A stretch of 64,000 bases of DNA from CAXXOK01 sp964640955 (GCA_964640955.1 CAZXJI010000017.1:9687-73686), one strand, 5' to 3'. Positions 27,639-36,364 are shown, counted from the first letter of the stretch. Numbers and translations: made by a program. Notes: generated from the sequence alone by a model not told the origin.

Positions 27639-27667
27639 TTGCCATTCCATCCCCTTTGCGTTATGAT
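27639..27667 (+). promoter_or_regulatory. Promoter of 76-aa gene
   Basis: TTGCCA (27639-27644), 17-bp spacer, TATGAT (27662-27667), about 36 bp before the start at 27703. Confidence 0.6.
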
Positions 27668-27702
27668 CGACACCTAATCATCAACGGGAGGATGGATTTA
27701 CG

Positions 27703-27933
27703 ATGGCTGACAAACGCGCGACGATCGAGGAAATGACCGAGGAGACCACCCCGAAGGAAAAACGGGACCGGAAAGGATGGGTGGCTTTCGTCGAAAGCGA
27801 CGCGGTCAACTTTTTGACGCTCAACGAGATCGAGAAAATGACCCTGGACGACGGCGAGGGCAACAAGGCCAAGCTGACGCGCCGCAAGGACGGCTCGGTG
27901 TACGTGGAATGCACGTCCAGCAACGTCCTTTGA
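27703..27933 (+). CDS. Hypothetical small charged protein (76 aa)
   Basis: A soluble, highly charged 76-aa protein I do not recognise. The first half is acidic/basic and helix-prone (ATIEEMTEETTPKEKRDRK). The second half looks like three beta strands (GWVAFVESDAVNFLTL, KAKLTRRKDGSVYVECT). No cysteine motif or membrane segment. It has its own promoter (27639), a GGGAGG ribosome site and a strong terminator just after it, so it is a real monocistronic gene. No function is suggested by its neighbours. Confidence 0.7.
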   Translation: MADKRATIEEMTEETTPKEKRDRKGWVAFVESDAVNFLTLNEIEKMTLDDGEGNKAKLTRRKDGSVYVECTSSNVL

Positions 27934-27961
27934 CGGGACGTTTCGCAGAAAGAATGAACGC

Positions 27962-27990
27962 AAAAAGGCGGCTCTTCGGAGCCGCCTTTT
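27962..27990. terminator. Strong bidirectional terminator
   Basis: GGCGGCTC (27967-27974), UUCG tetraloop, GAGCCGCC (27979-27986), with A5 before and T4 after. It serves the 76-aa gene on the plus strand and ends the eight-gene minus-strand operon whose last gene stops at 28013. Confidence 0.9.
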
Positions 27991-28012
27991 GGTGGATCGG
28001 GCCCGGCGAAAA

Positions 28013-28633
28013 TCAGGGCGCTTCGTCCCGCGTAAGCCCCTCCAGCGCGCGTTCGAGCGCCGGTACATCCCCGTCGAAGCGGTAGCCGCGCCACTCCAGG
28101 GCACGCGCCACCCGCACGTTGCCCGGATCGTCGTCGATGAAAAAGCACTCCCCGGGCTTAAGCCCGTAGCGCGACGTAAGCCGGCGGTATATTTCCGGCT
28201 CGGGCTTCTTTACCCTTTCCTCCACCGAAAACACCACGCCGTCAAACCGCCCGATGTGAGGGATGATCTCCCGGTGCTCGCTGATCTTGCGGCCCGCGTT
28301 GGACAGCAGATAGACCCGGTACCCCGCGTCCAGCGTCCGCGACACGACCCCGGCCATGCCCGGCAGGGGCGAAAGCATGTTATAGGGCATGGCGTCCAGA
28401 ATCTTCCCGATAAGCGGCCTGAGCGCCGGCTCGGCCAGCGCGGCCTCGGCCAGCCGGCCCAGTTCCTCCGGCGTCAGGGAATCGTCGTCCAGCCGGCCCC
28501 ACAGCGGGTGCTTGAACAGCGCCGCGTCCAGCCTGCGGGCGCTTGCTTCGTCCGGCGCCACGGCGCGGCAGGCCGTAAGCGGGTGGAAGTCCATCAGGAC
28601 GCCTCCCATGTCGAAAACGACGTTGCGGATCAT
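28013..28633 (-). CDS. HAD-superfamily hydrolase
   Basis: 206 aa, with all four HAD motifs: nucleophile in VVFDMGGVLMD, motif II in YLLSNAG, lysine in VKKPEPEIY and acidic motif IV in FFIDDDPGNVRVA. The alpha-helical cap between motifs I and II places it with the small sugar-phosphatase or YihX-like group. A phosphatase acting on a sugar phosphate is likely. ATG 28633 follows AAGGAGG. It is the last gene of the LacI-controlled glycyl radical enzyme operon, 31 bp after the DUF1861 stop. Confidence 0.85.
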   Translation of the reverse strand: MIRNVVFDMGGVLMDFHPLTACRAVAPDEASARRLDAALFKHPLWGRLDDDSLTPEELGRLAEAALAEPALRPLIGKILDAMPYNMLSPLPGMAGVVSRTLDAGYRVYLLSNAGRKISEHREIIPHIGRFDGVVFSVEERVKKPEPEIYRRLTSRYGLKPGECFFIDDDPGNVRVARALEWRGYRFDGDVPALERALEGLTRDEAP

Positions 28634-28664
28634 CCGCGGCCTCCTTCCGTTTTCGCACCCGGCC

Positions 28665-29600
28665 TCAGCCGGCGATGCCCCCGTGGGCGGCAAACGGATC
28701 GTTGATCACCAGCCGGCCCTCGCAGGTGTCGCCGACGCCCGAGTACAGGTCGGCCCGGCCGTCCGGCCGCATCACGATGCCGCTGGTAAACGCGCAGTCC
28801 GCCAGGTCCGGCACCTTGGGGGTAAAGGGCGGGTAGCGTTTCGCGGTGCCGATCATCTTTTCCTCCCGGGCGTACAGGTGCGCGGGATCCAGCACGAAGG
28901 CGATGTTGGTGTACACCTTCATCTCCACGTCGCCCTGCCTGTCCAAGTAACTCTTGTGCCCGATGACGCCGATCATCCCGTCTTTGAGAAGGTAGCACTG
29001 GTTGCAGCCGCCCCATTCGCCGGGGCCGAACAGGTTTTCCACCCGCGGCGCGGCCTGTACGACGGCGGCGTTCAGCTCGTCGAGCGTTTGGATGGTCGTA
29101 AAGCCCACGATGGCTTCGCTTTTATATTTCTGGGCGATCTCGGGCCCGCGCGGCCGCGAAAATACGCCGATGCGGCCGTCCGCGAGCTCTACCAGCCGAA
29201 TATCCTTCATTTGTTCGGGCCCCGAGGTGAAGTACGTCAGGTCGCCGGGGTCCGTGCCGCGGTAAAAATAGGCGTGGTAGGTGTCCACCTTCCCCTGCGA
29301 AAGGCGCACGTGCGTGCCGCCCAGCACCAGTTCGCCGTGGATGCGGCTGACGAAGGGGTCCTCCAGGGGATAGACCATCGCGTCTTTCACCAGGCGGTAG
29401 GCGTCCGTCCCCGTGCGCTCAAACAGCCTCGCCGTGGAATGGGCCCACACCTCGCGGCGCTCCACGCGCCCGAAAAGAAAGGTGCATCCGCCGGCTTCGA
29501 ACGGAATGGAGCAATTGTACACGTCGTATCCCTCGACGCCCGCGAAGGCCAGCAGATGGGCTTCCATGGGCCCCTGCTGCCGCTCGAAGGCGTCGCGCAT
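28665..29600 (-). CDS. DUF1861 family protein (mannoside-phosphorylase-like propeller)
   Basis: About 311 aa, recognised as DUF1861 (MTP-1 family) from the ordered segments: YDVYNCSIPF, FYRGTD, GPEQMKDIRLVEL, GRIGVFSRP, EWGGCNQCYLLKDG, IGVIGHKSY and the closing GRADLYSGVGD. The fold is thought to be a five-bladed propeller akin to GH130/GH43 enzymes; no reaction is firmly established to my knowledge. The start is uncertain: ATG 29600 has no clear ribosome site, whereas TTG at 29615 lies 10 nt after AAGGA (29626-29630). Position after the ABC importer suggests it processes the imported sugar. Confidence 0.8.
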   Translation of the reverse strand: MRDAFERQQGPMEAHLLAFAGVEGYDVYNCSIPFEAGGCTFLFGRVERREVWAHSTARLFERTGTDAYRLVKDAMVYPLEDPFVSRIHGELVLGGTHVRLSQGKVDTYHAYFYRGTDPGDLTYFTSGPEQMKDIRLVELADGRIGVFSRPRGPEIAQKYKSEAIVGFTTIQTLDELNAAVVQAAPRVENLFGPGEWGGCNQCYLLKDGMIGVIGHKSYLDRQGDVEMKVYTNIAFVLDPAHLYAREEKMIGTAKRYPPFTPKVPDLADCAFTSGIVMRPDGRADLYSGVGDTCEGRLVINDPFAAHGGIAG

Positions 29601-29635
29601 GCTTTTGGTATCCAAGCTATCCACATCCTTAATGG

Positions 29636-29674
29636 CTGCGGGGCGTCCGCGGCCCGACCGCAAACGCCCCGCAG
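29636..29674 (-). other. Intercistronic hairpin after binding-protein gene
   Basis: CTGCGGGGCGT (29636-29646) and ACGCCCCGCAG (29664-29674) form a perfect 11-bp stem with a 17-nt loop, just after the binding-protein stop at 29689 on the minus strand. No T-run follows; likely mRNA-stabilising. Confidence 0.55.
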
Positions 29675-29688
29675 AGTGTGGTTCGGGT

Positions 29689-31272
29689 TTACTGCTGGTT
29701 GTAGGGGTGCTCCGCCAGGAAGGCGTCGAACTGCGCCGTATACTCCTGCGCGTAGGCGTCCAGCCCCGCGTTTTCGCGCTTCTGGTCGACCTTCTCAATC
29801 GCGGATTCGATGTCGCTCTCAAAGCCGTCCTTGATGACCATCGCCAGGTCGTTGATGCTGGAAATCTTCGCCGCTTCGCTGGACACATTCTCGTCCACGA
29901 AGGAGAAGCCGGAGCCCGGATCCTTGAAGAAGGTCGAGGGATCGGCCAGCACCTTCAGGTAGGCCACCACGTCCTCGGGGGTGGACACGGCGTAACGGGT
30001 CATGGAAGGCAGCCAGGAAAGCACGAAGGCGTCGAAGTTATAGGTTTTGCCGTTCTCGTCGGGGATCGTCTCGTACTGGTTGTCGCCCACGGCGTTCCAC
30101 TGCACGCCCTCGACGCCGTATTCGAACAGGTCGTGGTTGGCCTGGCTTGCGAACAGCCAATCGTAGAACTTCATCACAAGGTCGGGGTTCTGGCAGGTAA
30201 CGGGGATGCAGGCGAAGTTCCACGCCTGGTAGGTGACGCCGATCTGGTTCTTTTCGCCGTTGCGCATGTTGCGGTTGGCGACGATGTAGCCCAGCTCCGC
30301 GTCCGGAATGGAGCTTTCCAGCTGGCTCTTGATGCTGTCGAACGTGTCCGCGCCGCGGATGAACGAGGCGGCCTTGCCGGCGATGAACTGGCCCTGGAAG
30401 TCCGTTACGTTCATGCAGTCGGGATCGACGTAGCCCTTATCCATCCACTCTTTGGCAATGCGGTACGCCCACAGCGGATCGGCCTTGGCGGGGTTCTGGT
30501 CGTCCATCCACTGGTTGTATTCCTCGTCCAGCGCGGGCACGATGGAGCGGGCGTAGTAGGCGCTGCCGTCGTCGCGAATGATGATATTGTTGTTGTTGCT
30601 GTCGCTGTAGGTGTTGTGCTTGGTCGTGGGCGTCGCATACAGGGATTCCACGATGCCGGTCAGGGGATCGGTGGAGCCCAGGAACGTGAAGGGGATCATG
30701 CCCGGCTCGTTGGCAAGGATCGCGTCCCAGTAGGCGATCACGCCGTCTTCGTCGGTCACGGTCACGCCGTACTTGTCCGCCAGATCCTTGCGGTAGTAGA
30801 AGTAGCTGCCGCCCGCGTAGGTCTGGGAGAAGGGAATGCCGTACACGTGGTATTCGCCGTCGGGGCCCACGAAGCTGTTGGCGTCCAGGTAATCCTGGTC
30901 GAACGCCGCCTTGAGGCCGGGATACTCGTCGTTGTTGAAGTAGTCGTCCAGGCACACCAGCTGCCCCTTCAGCGCCATTTCGTTCAGGCTGGGGCTGGTC
31001 CACTGCGCCGCGAAAACGCTGTCCATCGCCTCGCCGGAGGACAGCTTGAGCGATACCTTCTGGCCGATGTCGTCAAAGCCGGTGAAGATGAAGTTGAGCG
31101 ATACGTCCAGCGTATCGGCGGTTTCCTCCTCAAACTTCGCAAGCACCTGGTCGAAGCCGTTGGGGTAGGTCGAGTTGGAAGGTACGATGAACGTGAGCGT
31201 CGTGTGCTCCGCCAGCGCCGTGCCGCCCAGCAGGCACAGTGCGAGCGCGATGGCCAGAATCTTTTTGAACAT
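29689..31272 (-). CDS. Extracellular solute-binding protein, YtcQ/LplA type
   Basis: 527 aa. A signal peptide is clear (MFKKILAIALALCLLGG, cleavage probably after TALA), but the cysteine in it has leucine before it, so there is no lipobox. The mature protein has the layout of large oligosaccharide-binding proteins of the LplA/YtcQ group: FEEETADTLDVSLNF, GIPFSQTYAGGSYFYYRKDL and a long C-terminal helix region ending DAFLAEHPYNQQ. It supplies substrate to the two upstream-encoded permeases. The ligand is unknown but should feed the glycyl radical enzyme or DUF1861 protein of the same operon. Confidence 0.9.
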   Translation of the reverse strand: MFKKILAIALALCLLGGTALAEHTTLTFIVPSNSTYPNGFDQVLAKFEEETADTLDVSLNFIFTGFDDIGQKVSLKLSSGEAMDSVFAAQWTSPSLNEMALKGQLVCLDDYFNNDEYPGLKAAFDQDYLDANSFVGPDGEYHVYGIPFSQTYAGGSYFYYRKDLADKYGVTVTDEDGVIAYWDAILANEPGMIPFTFLGSTDPLTGIVESLYATPTTKHNTYSDSNNNNIIIRDDGSAYYARSIVPALDEEYNQWMDDQNPAKADPLWAYRIAKEWMDKGYVDPDCMNVTDFQGQFIAGKAASFIRGADTFDSIKSQLESSIPDAELGYIVANRNMRNGEKNQIGVTYQAWNFACIPVTCQNPDLVMKFYDWLFASQANHDLFEYGVEGVQWNAVGDNQYETIPDENGKTYNFDAFVLSWLPSMTRYAVSTPEDVVAYLKVLADPSTFFKDPGSGFSFVDENVSSEAAKISSINDLAMVIKDGFESDIESAIEKVDQKRENAGLDAYAQEYTAQFDAFLAEHPYNQQ

Positions 31273-31316
31273 GAGACAGACCTCCTTGTTATATTGTCAC
31301 CGGATCGATCCGGCGA

Positions 31317-32231
31317 TTATCCCTTGATGGAGCCGATCAGGATGCCTTTGATGAAGAACTTCTGCAAGAACGGGTATAAAAGCACGATCGGTCCGATGGT
31401 CACCATGGCCGTCGCCATGCGCACGCCGATGGTGGGAAGCGTCACGTTGCCCATGGCGGCCAGCGCCTTGGCGCCCATGGAGGATGTGAGGAAATCCACC
31501 TGCCGCTGCAGCTTCATAATCAGGAACTGCAGGGTGAAAAGCCGGCTGTCGTCGATGTAGAGGAGCACCTTGTACCACTCGTTCCAGTAGCCCATGGCGG
31601 CGAACAGCCCGATGGTGGCGAAGATCGGCTTGGCGCACGGCAGGATGATGCTGAAATAGATCTGCACGTCGGTGGCGCCGTCGATCTTGGCCGATTCCGC
31701 CATCGCCTCCGGAAGGGTCTGGAAGAAGTTGCGCATCAGGAAGGTATTGTAGGCGTTCAGCGCGCCGGGGATGATGAGCACCCAGAGGGAGTCGCGCATG
31801 CCCAGCACCCGGCTGATGAGGATGTAGTTGGCCACCAGCCCGCCGTTAAAAAGCATGGTGAAGTATAAAAACATGCTGATCGCACCGCGGTACCTGAGCG
31901 ATTTGACGGAGAGGGGATAGGCGAGCATGCCGGTCAAAAGCAGGGTGAGCAACGTGCCGCCCAGGGTGCTTACGATGGTCACCAGATAGGCGTTGAGCAC
32001 CGAGTCGGTGCCGGTGAACACCATGCGATAGGCGGTAAAATCCAACTGAGGCACCCAGAGGCTGTAGCCTTCGCGCACCAGGAGGTTTTCGTTGGTGAGC
32101 GAGGCGCACAGCGCCATCCACAGCGGCAGCAGGCACACCAGCGCGAAAATCCCGGTCAGGATGTAGGCGATCGTGACCAGCACCTTGTCCCCGGCGCTTT
32201 TCTGCATCAGGGGAGAGACGTGTTTGCTCAT
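31317..32231 (-). CDS. Sugar ABC transporter permease, YtcP/LplC type
   Basis: 304 aa with six predicted helices. Family marks are SLTNENLLVREGYS after helix 1, FTMLFNGGLVANYI, the EAA loop AESAKIDGATDV followed by IILPCAKP, and the terminal FFIKGILIGSIKG. It pairs with the permease at 32250, starting 18 bp downstream of it. The unusual feature is a longer cytoplasmic N-terminus (MSKHVSPLMQKSAGDK). ATG 32231 has GGGAGAGGAG upstream. Confidence 0.9.
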   Translation of the reverse strand: MSKHVSPLMQKSAGDKVLVTIAYILTGIFALVCLLPLWMALCASLTNENLLVREGYSLWVPQLDFTAYRMVFTGTDSVLNAYLVTIVSTLGGTLLTLLLTGMLAYPLSVKSLRYRGAISMFLYFTMLFNGGLVANYILISRVLGMRDSLWVLIIPGALNAYNTFLMRNFFQTLPEAMAESAKIDGATDVQIYFSIILPCAKPIFATIGLFAAMGYWNEWYKVLLYIDDSRLFTLQFLIMKLQRQVDFLTSSMGAKALAAMGNVTLPTIGVRMATAMVTIGPIVLLYPFLQKFFIKGILIGSIKG

Positions 32232-32249
32232 GTTCTTCTCCTCTCCCGC

Positions 32250-33176
32250 CTAAAACAGCGCCGTGTCCTTGTCCAGCCGGCGGACCGTCGCGTTGGTGAG
32301 CAGCACCATCACAAGGCCCAGCACCGACTGGAACAGCCCGACCGCGGCCGACATGCCGATGTCGTTGTTGGTTCGTAGCGCGCGGTACACGTAGGTGTCG
32401 ATGACGTCCGTGGTGGAGCGCAGCATCGCGTTGTCGCCCACCAGCGCGTAGATCATCCCGAAGTCGCCGTTGAAGATGCTGCCGACCGAGAGAATCAGCA
32501 TCATGACCACCGTGGGTTTGAGCATCGGCAGCGTGAGCCGGCAGATGCACTGCCAGCGGGAAGCCCCGTCGATCTTGGCGGCCTCGTACATGTTCTGGTC
32601 GATGCCGGTGATGGCCGCCAGGAAGATGACCGTCCCGTAGCCCACGCCCTTCCACAGCCGCAGGAACACCAGGATGCCCGGCCAGACCTGCGCGTTTTGG
32701 TAAAAGCGTATCTTGTCCCCGCCCAGCAGGACGATGAACTTGTTGAGGATGCCGTCGTTGGTGCCCAGGAAGGCCAGCGCGAAGATGCTGACCACCGTCC
32801 AGGACAGGAAGTTGGGCAGGAACATGAGGCTTTGGGACACCTTCTGGAAGGGCTTGATGGCCAGCTCGTTCAGGAGCACCGCCATGGCGACCTGCATCAA
32901 AAGCCCGGTGGAGATGAACAGGGTGTTCAGGTACAGCGTGTTGAAGGTGACCGGCAGCCAATCCTCGCTGGTGAAGAAGAACTCGAAGTTGTTGAACCCC
33001 ACGAACTTCGAGCCGAAGCCGAAGAAGCCGGAAATGGCGTTATAGTCCACGAACGCGAAGTACAGCCCCGCCAGCGGCGCGTAGTTGAACAGCAGAATGA
33101 ACAGGATGCCCGGCAGCGCCATCAGGTACAGCCAGCGGTTCTTCCTGAGTTCAAAGCGTATTCCCGTTTTCTGCAT
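32250..33176 (-). CDS. Sugar ABC transporter permease, LplB type
   Basis: 308 aa. The N-terminus (LRKNRWLYLMALPGILFILLFNYAP, split here by its charged start) and FGFGSKFVGFNNFEFF are characteristic of LplB. The EAA loop is MYEAAKIDGASRWQ followed by TLPMLKP, and the C-terminus is RRLDKDTALF. It follows the glycyl radical enzyme gene by 57 bp on the minus strand. Together with the next two genes it makes a complete importer except for the ATPase, presumably supplied in trans. Confidence 0.9.
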   Translation of the reverse strand: MQKTGIRFELRKNRWLYLMALPGILFILLFNYAPLAGLYFAFVDYNAISGFFGFGSKFVGFNNFEFFFTSEDWLPVTFNTLYLNTLFISTGLLMQVAMAVLLNELAIKPFQKVSQSLMFLPNFLSWTVVSIFALAFLGTNDGILNKFIVLLGGDKIRFYQNAQVWPGILVFLRLWKGVGYGTVIFLAAITGIDQNMYEAAKIDGASRWQCICRLTLPMLKPTVVMMLILSVGSIFNGDFGMIYALVGDNAMLRSTTDVIDTYVYRALRTNNDIGMSAAVGLFQSVLGLVMVLLTNATVRRLDKDTALF

Positions 33177-33233
33177 GCGCTTCCCTCCCGGTGTTTGCTC
33201 GGTTTGCCCCGCGCGGACGGACGCCCGTGCGCC

Positions 33234-35381
33234 CTACGCCTCCTCCGCCGCGATGAAACGGTCGACCACCAGCTGACGAAACTCGGGCGACAGCGTGGCG
33301 AAATACGCCGTGAAGCCCGTGACCCGGACGACCAGATCGGGGTAAAGCATGGGATCCTGGTGGGCCTTCATCAGCTTTTCCTTGTCCAGCACGTTCAGGT
33401 TGATCAGCGTTCCGCCTTTTTGCATATGGGTTTTCAAAATCTGCTCCACGCGCTCGATGCCGCCCTCCTCCGCGGAGAGGCCGGGGTCGAACTCCAACTG
33501 CAAAGGGCAGGTATTGCCATACCCGGTCTGGATGTCCGCAACGCCGGTCGCCATGGCGGTCACCGCGCCGTCCCTGCGGAAACCGGGGTTGGGGTTGGCG
33601 CCGTGGCTGACGGGCTTGCCGGCGTGCCGGCCGTCGGGCGTGGCGCCGACCTCTTTGCCAAACGCGATGGTGCTGGACCAGCTGAACCACCCCGGCACCA
33701 GCGAAACGCCCTCCGGCATGGGCTGGTCGGCCACCGTAGCCGCGTACGTTTGGCTCACCCGACGCGCCCAGCGATCCCCGAGGGAATCCCCGCCGCAATA
33801 CCGCTGCGAGGACTGGAGCATCAGCCGCGTCCGCTCGCCCTCGACCCCTTCGAAATCGCTTTGCAGCGCCCGATACACGTCCGAGAAGGTGAGGCGTTTT
33901 TCCTGCGCCACGCGCTGCTCCAGCGCCGCGAACGAATCGGCGACGGTGGCCAGTCCCACGCCGTCCACACCGATGGTTTTGAGCCGCGCGCACACGCTGA
34001 TGTCCTCGCCTTTTTCCAGGGTGTTTTCCATCATGAGGTTCATCACCAGCTCCGGCATCACGTAGCGCTGCTTGGCCAGATGCAGCTTGATGCCCTCGGC
34101 CGTCACGGCCACCGCGCGTTTGAGGTGCGCCGTGAGGCGGTTGTACAGCTCCTCCAGCCCCGGCTCGGCACTCTGGGCCATCATTTCATCCAGCGCGAGG
34201 CGGAACACCTTGGCGACGTTGATCTTCACACAGTCGTTGAGCGGGTATTCCACGCCGGGCACCGCCATCCAGTTGCAGCCCACCGCGATGCGCCTTGCCG
34301 CGTCGGCGTGGGTGACGCCCGGGTTGCGCTCGTACTTCATCAGCCCCCCGGCGCAGGAGAAGCGCGGCCAGCCGTTGCGATCGTTGAAAATATACTCGAC
34401 CGCCCGGTGCAAAAATGCCGGGTCGATGTTTTCGTGCATGCGCACGGTGAGGTTGGCGGAGGTGTTCAGCCGGTGCGCCGCTTCCAGCGTGAGCCAGGAA
34501 AGCTTGTTGGTCAGGTCGTTGCCGTTTTCGTCCGCGCCGGACAGCTGGTGATAGTGCGTGTCGATCAAAAGCAGGTTCGCCAGCAGGAAAACCGCCTTTT
34601 CGTCGTCGAGCGTCCCCTGTTCCACGCCCCTTTGGTAGTAGGGGTACAAAAGCACGTCCAGGTTGCAGCCCGCGCCGTCGCGATCGTAAATGCGCGAAAC
34701 CACCGAAAACCAGCTGATCCACTGGCATGCCTCGTGGAAGCTCTCCGGCGGCGACAGGCGCACCGCCTGGTTCACCCGGAGCATCTCCCGCAGGCTTTCC
34801 AGCAATTCCGGCCGCGTCTCCACGGCGATGAGCCGCCGGATTTCTTCGATGTGGCGGTCGATGAAGGCGACGATGGAGCGCACCGTAATTTCCTCGGCCA
34901 GGTAAAACTCCGCCTTGGCGGGGTTGCGGCGGCGGCAGGCCTCGATTTTGTTGAGCAGGCCGCCGAAGCCCAGCCGCAGGCCGATGCGGTAGTCGCAGGC
35001 GAAATGGGCGTCCGCGCCGATGCCGCAGTTGATGCCGTATTTTTGCTGCTCCGGCTTGAGATCGTCGTAGGGGTACAGCTTCTCGAAGCTCCCGGAGCGG
35101 TAGTAGGGCATCATGTCCGCCCAGCGTCCGCACATTTTCTCCAGCGGATCCACGTAGACCGGATGATTTTGAAGCATGGCCTGAAAGTTGAGGGCGTTGC
35201 CGACGGCGCCGTAGAAAAAGTCCCTATCCGCGGTCGGAAGCGGCGTGAAGCGGTAGCCCTCCGGCAGGGGAACGGTGCCGTAATCGTCGCTGTCCATGTA
35301 GCCGTTCTGGCGTTTCTTGTCCAGCGTGTGCCGTATTTTCTTCTCGCGCAGCAGGGCGAGCCTTTCCCGATCCGTGATCAT
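33234..35381 (-). CDS. Glycyl radical enzyme (pyruvate formate-lyase superfamily), function unknown
   Basis: 715 aa. The C-terminal glycyl radical motif is intact (VVRVTGFTAYF, radical Gly689), followed by the usual ~25-residue tail. The best candidate for the thiyl-radical cysteine is Cys369 in AVGCNWMAVPG. In most dehydratase/lyase members this loop reads Gly-Cys-X-Glu, so the missing glutamate is notable. Cys384 (LNDCVKIN) is a second candidate. The PFL-like domain covers most of the rest (SPPESFHEACQW; TANLTVR-type strand SANLTVRMHENI). ATG 35381 overlaps the activase stop by 4 bp with GGGAGG upstream. Its pairing with a sugar importer and DUF1861 suggests a carbohydrate-derived substrate, perhaps a dehydration or C-C cleavage. 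Confidence 0.85.
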   Translation of the reverse strand: MITDRERLALLREKKIRHTLDKKRQNGYMDSDDYGTVPLPEGYRFTPLPTADRDFFYGAVGNALNFQAMLQNHPVYVDPLEKMCGRWADMMPYYRSGSFEKLYPYDDLKPEQQKYGINCGIGADAHFACDYRIGLRLGFGGLLNKIEACRRRNPAKAEFYLAEEITVRSIVAFIDRHIEEIRRLIAVETRPELLESLREMLRVNQAVRLSPPESFHEACQWISWFSVVSRIYDRDGAGCNLDVLLYPYYQRGVEQGTLDDEKAVFLLANLLLIDTHYHQLSGADENGNDLTNKLSWLTLEAAHRLNTSANLTVRMHENIDPAFLHRAVEYIFNDRNGWPRFSCAGGLMKYERNPGVTHADAARRIAVGCNWMAVPGVEYPLNDCVKINVAKVFRLALDEMMAQSAEPGLEELYNRLTAHLKRAVAVTAEGIKLHLAKQRYVMPELVMNLMMENTLEKGEDISVCARLKTIGVDGVGLATVADSFAALEQRVAQEKRLTFSDVYRALQSDFEGVEGERTRLMLQSSQRYCGGDSLGDRWARRVSQTYAATVADQPMPEGVSLVPGWFSWSSTIAFGKEVGATPDGRHAGKPVSHGANPNPGFRRDGAVTAMATGVADIQTGYGNTCPLQLEFDPGLSAEEGGIERVEQILKTHMQKGGTLINLNVLDKEKLMKAHQDPMLYPDLVVRVTGFTAYFATLSPEFRQLVVDRFIAAEEA

Positions 35382-36187
35382 GTGACGATCCTCCCTGCGA
35401 TCCGTACGTTTGGGCATTCGCGGCGGGCGATTCCCGCCAGTTCCCGCATCCGGTTTCCATCCGGCGTTACGAAGCGTTGCTGTTCAAACTGCCCTTTGCT
35501 CAGCCCCAGCGGATGATAGGGGAGCAGCTCGTAGTACAGAAGCGTGGGCAGCTTTCCCACGAAGGCCGCGATGGCGGCGATCTCGCCGTCCTCGTTGTTC
35601 ACGCCGCCCACGACCGGCGTGCGCACGATCAGCGGGCGGTTGACGCGGCTCAGGTTGCGCAGGATCGTCTCGTTGCCGGCGCCGGTGTAGCGCCGGTGCT
35701 TCTCGCTGTCCCAAAGCTTCAGGTCGGCCATCACCAGGTCGCATTCCCTCACCACGGACGCGAGCGCTTCCCAGGCGCCGAACAGGCAGGTTTCCACCGC
35801 GGTGTGCACGCCCTGCGCCCGCAGTTCCTTTAGCAGCGCGGACACGAACCGGCTCTGCGCGGTCGGCTCCCCGCCGGAAATCGTCACGCCGCCGTCCTTG
35901 CCGTAATACGCCTTATCCATAAGCGCGACGCCGACCGCCTCGGAAACGCTCATCCGTTCGCCGCAAAGCACCCGTGCGCCGGAAAAGCAGCCCTCGTCGC
36001 AGTGGCCGCAGTGGATGCACCGCTCGGGGTGGTATACGGTCTCCGGCTCGAAGCGGATGGTTTCGGGGTTGTGGCACCAGGCGCAGTGCAAAGGGCAGCC
36101 CTTCATGAAAATCGTCGTGCGGATGCCCGGCCCGTCGTGTACCGAGCAGCGCTGAACGCTGGCGACCGTCCCCCGTAATAACTCCAT
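35378..36187 (-). CDS. Glycyl radical enzyme activating protein (radical SAM)
   Basis: 269 aa. The radical SAM cluster is Cys31-x3-Cys35-x2-Cys38 (KGCPLHCAWC) with the preceding DGPGIRT, followed by the SAM-binding ISGGEP. An inserted ferredoxin-like motif Cys57-x2-Cys60-x2-Cys63-x3-Cys67 supplies what looks like only one auxiliary [4Fe-4S] cluster; many activases of this family carry two. It generates the glycyl radical on the partner encoded 4 bp overlapping. The ATG at 36187 is chosen by homology of the N-terminus; the ribosome site (GGGGAA) is weak. First gene of the operon. Confidence 0.9.
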   Translation of the reverse strand: MELLRGTVASVQRCSVHDGPGIRTTIFMKGCPLHCAWCHNPETIRFEPETVYHPERCIHCGHCDEGCFSGARVLCGERMSVSEAVGVALMDKAYYGKDGGVTISGGEPTAQSRFVSALLKELRAQGVHTAVETCLFGAWEALASVVRECDLVMADLKLWDSEKHRRYTGAGNETILRNLSRVNRPLIVRTPVVGGVNNEDGEIAAIAAFVGKLPTLLYYELLPYHPLGLSKGQFEQQRFVTPDGNRMRELAGIARRECPNVRIAGRIVT

Positions 36188-36252
36188 GCGAATGGTTCCC
36201 CTTCGGTTCCCGTCGGCGGCCGCGCAGGCTTGCATCTGGGCCGCTTTCGTAT

Positions 36253-36302
36253 ATCAAACGTTTGATTATTGATATACTACCATAATGTACATGCGTCGTC
36301 AA
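36253..36302 (-). promoter_or_regulatory. Promoter and LacI-type operator of glycyl radical enzyme operon
   Basis: Minus strand: TTGACG (36297-36302), 17-bp spacer, TAGTAT (36274-36279). A perfect 14-bp palindrome ATCAAACGTTTGAT (36253-36266) begins 7 nt after the -10, covering the start of transcription. The same palindrome sits in the promoter of the lacI-family gene. Confidence 0.85.
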
Positions 36303-36364
36303 GCCATTTGCCGGTTTTTATTTTTCAACCGAACTCAAGTCATTAACGCCGGTATGAATTCGTA

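Noticed and set aside
27961..27990. CRISPR or riboswitch-like structure
   Set aside because: A simple UUCG hairpin with flanking A and T runs is a standard terminator; no repeat arrays of CRISPR type were seen anywhere in the window.
32697..35516. A 939-codon plus-strand frame opposite the permease and glycyl radical enzyme genes
   Set aside because: The minus strand encodes an intact glycyl radical enzyme; the plus frame is a GC-bias shadow.
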